A stretch of 16,588 nucleotides of DNA, taken from contig CAXRGW010000069.1 in assembly GCA_964230255.1 (NCBI GenBank), positions 1 to 16,588 on the forward strand, in the 5' to 3' direction. Position numbers and translations under genes: made by a program. The number at the start of each line of letters is the position of its first letter. Within the stretch, counting starts at the first letter, position 1. The DNA is from Alteromonas_E sp964230255 (GTDB lineage Bacteria > Pseudomonadota > Gammaproteobacteria > Enterobacterales > Alteromonadaceae). A model generated the notes under the pieces. The model did no database searches. It was given only the letters and a program-made list of their open reading frames with translations, and was not told where the DNA came from. This document shows positions 15,660 through 16,588 of the stretch, in pieces.

Positions 15660-16588
15660 TTGAATCGAATCCAAAAGTTATTTTCGCTAACACTTCGAAT
15701 GAGCGTAGTCTTAGTGTTTGTCTTCAGCACTATCGTTCAGGCTGCGGCCGATGAACACGAGTCGGTTGTGCGAGAGTTGCTTGCTCTAATGGAGAAAAAC
15801 ATAATTACCCGCACTGAGATTGATTGGCCAGCGCTCAAGACAAGCACACTGCAAATTTTGGGTGAATCACCAACTCTGGAACAAAGAAATAGGGCAATCT
15901 CACACTTGCTTATTCAAACTAAAACAAACCACTCCTTTTATCGTGATGTTAGCGCCAACAAGATTATCTACGAGTCAGATTTGAACTGCAGAGTTGATGG
16001 AGAAAATCTTACCCCAACAAACGCCGATATTGGCTATGTACGAATCGATAGATTTAGCAATTCAGACAAAGAGAAGATAAACAGTTTTGCCCAATCTATT
16101 GCCAATCAAATAATGCAAGAAGACGCCAGAGCACTTAAAGGTTGGGTTATCGATTTAACCCACAATAGCGGTGGAAATATGTGGCCAATGCTAGCGGGGC
16201 TTTCACCGCTGCTCGGCAATGGCGTACATGGTTTTTTTATTTCTCCAGATGGAAAGTCAATACAATGGGGGACGCACAATGGCAGGGGTATCCTAGGAAG
16301 CCGCGCCATGGTGTCTCTTGACCAACAATACAGTATTAAAAATAACGATTTACCTATCGCGGTGTTAGTCAGCAAACGCACAGCTAGTGCCGGCGAGGCA
16401 GTTCTTATTGCATTCAAAGGTTTCGAAAACTCGCAATTATTTGGTCAACACAGTTGTGGTCAATCGACGTCTAATCGGCGTTTCATACTGTCAAACGGTG
16501 ACCACTTATTGCTAACGACGTCAATATTTGCCGACAGACACAAAACGCTCTACGGAGGACCTGTGTTGGTTGATGAAATAACTGAATC
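15660..16588 (+). CDS. S41 family peptidase, nisin-resistance-protein-like (3' end beyond window)
   Basis: The first 309 codons of a secreted serine peptidase; the gene runs off the right edge. Start TTG 15660 is chosen because AAGGA lies nine bases upstream and gives a full signal peptide (cut near VQA-AAD, residues 28-30); the alternative ATG 15699 would lose the positively charged N-region. The sequence has no PDZ domain. It shows GYVRIDRFSN (125-134), GWVIDLTHNSGGNMWPMLAG (161-180), the nucleophile motif TASAGEA with Ser243, and later FGQHSCGQST and LLTTSIFADR. The S-x-K catalytic lysine of Tsp/CtpA peptidases is not evident; instead His91 in TNHSFYRD suits the Ser-His dyad described for nisin-resistance protein (NSR). 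NSR cleaves lantibiotic tails; many NSR-like S41 proteins in Gram-negatives have unknown targets. No transporter or immunity gene is visible nearby. Confidence 0.87.
   Translation, partial: MNRIQKLFSLTLRMSVVLVFVFSTIVQAAADEHESVVRELLALMEKNIITRTEIDWPALKTSTLQILGESPTLEQRNRAISHLLIQTKTNHSFYRDVSANKIIYESDLNCRVDGENLTPTNADIGYVRIDRFSNSDKEKINSFAQSIANQIMQEDARALKGWVIDLTHNSGGNMWPMLAGLSPLLGNGVHGFFISPDGKSIQWGTHNGRGILGSRAMVSLDQQYSIKNNDLPIAVLVSKRTASAGEAVLIAFKGFENSQLFGQHSCGQSTSNRRFILSNGDHLLLTTSIFADRHKTLYGGPVLVDEITE

Noticed and set aside
1..16588. CRISPR array, tRNA, rRNA, toxin-antitoxin pair or phage-defence island
   Set aside because: No regularly spaced repeats, no RNA gene pattern and no hallmark defence proteins were seen on either strand.

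Overview
The window looks like chromosome from a Gram-negative, probably marine gammaproteobacterium. It encodes an outer-membrane phospholipase A, an RND pump with a lipoprotein adaptor, a DUF4136 lipoprotein, a DUF3369/HD-GYP response regulator and a very long periplasmic TolB/PD40-amidohydrolase. Base composition is moderate (roughly mid-40s % GC by eye). No rRNA, tRNA, CRISPR array or replication origin was seen. The species cannot be fixed from the sequence alone.

Layout. The left edge (1-418, minus) holds the start of an IS66-family tnpB and, overlapping it by ATGA, a tnpA broken by stop codons. It abuts the 3' end of a large minus-strand amidohydrolase gene (693-3779). That gene carries an in-frame amber codon, beyond which the family's C-terminal tail is still readable to a second stop at 429. 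Upstream on the same strand lie two response-regulator genes linked to cyclic-di-GMP: REC-DUF3369-HD-GYP (3914-5443) and REC with a degenerate GGDEF domain (5538-6488). A 576-base gap with no convincing gene, but with a perfect 13-bp inverted repeat, precedes a plus-strand DUF4136 lipoprotein gene (7065-7664). This converges with an outer-membrane phospholipase A gene (7727-8752, minus).

Next comes a two-gene efflux operon on the minus strand: a periplasmic lipoprotein adaptor (12158-13222) followed 45 bases later by an HAE1-type RND transporter (9062-12112). No outer-membrane channel gene or regulator gene is adjacent. Divergent from it is a secreted Ntn-hydrolase of the choloylglycine hydrolase / penicillin V acylase family (13662-14777, plus). 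An 880-base decayed stretch follows. It contains a second, more damaged IS66 tnpA fragment (inverted relative to the first), a short hydrophobic ORF and a frameshifted XRE-type helix-turn-helix gene. The window ends inside an S41 peptidase gene (15660 onward) that resembles nisin-resistance-protein-type peptidases.

How the genes fit together. The two response regulators plausibly work in one c-di-GMP pathway: one carries an intact HD-GYP hydrolase site, the other a GGDEF domain that probably cannot make c-di-GMP. Most other products act in the envelope, periplasm or outside the cell (pump, phospholipase, lipoprotein, acylase, amidohydrolase, S41 peptidase). They do not form one obvious pathway. 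I found no convincing new multi-gene system. The strongest unusual signals are the amber codon in the amidohydrolase, the paired decayed IS66 fragments in inverted orientation, the GGDEF-dead regulator next to an HD-GYP regulator, and the decayed regulator locus beside the S41 peptidase.
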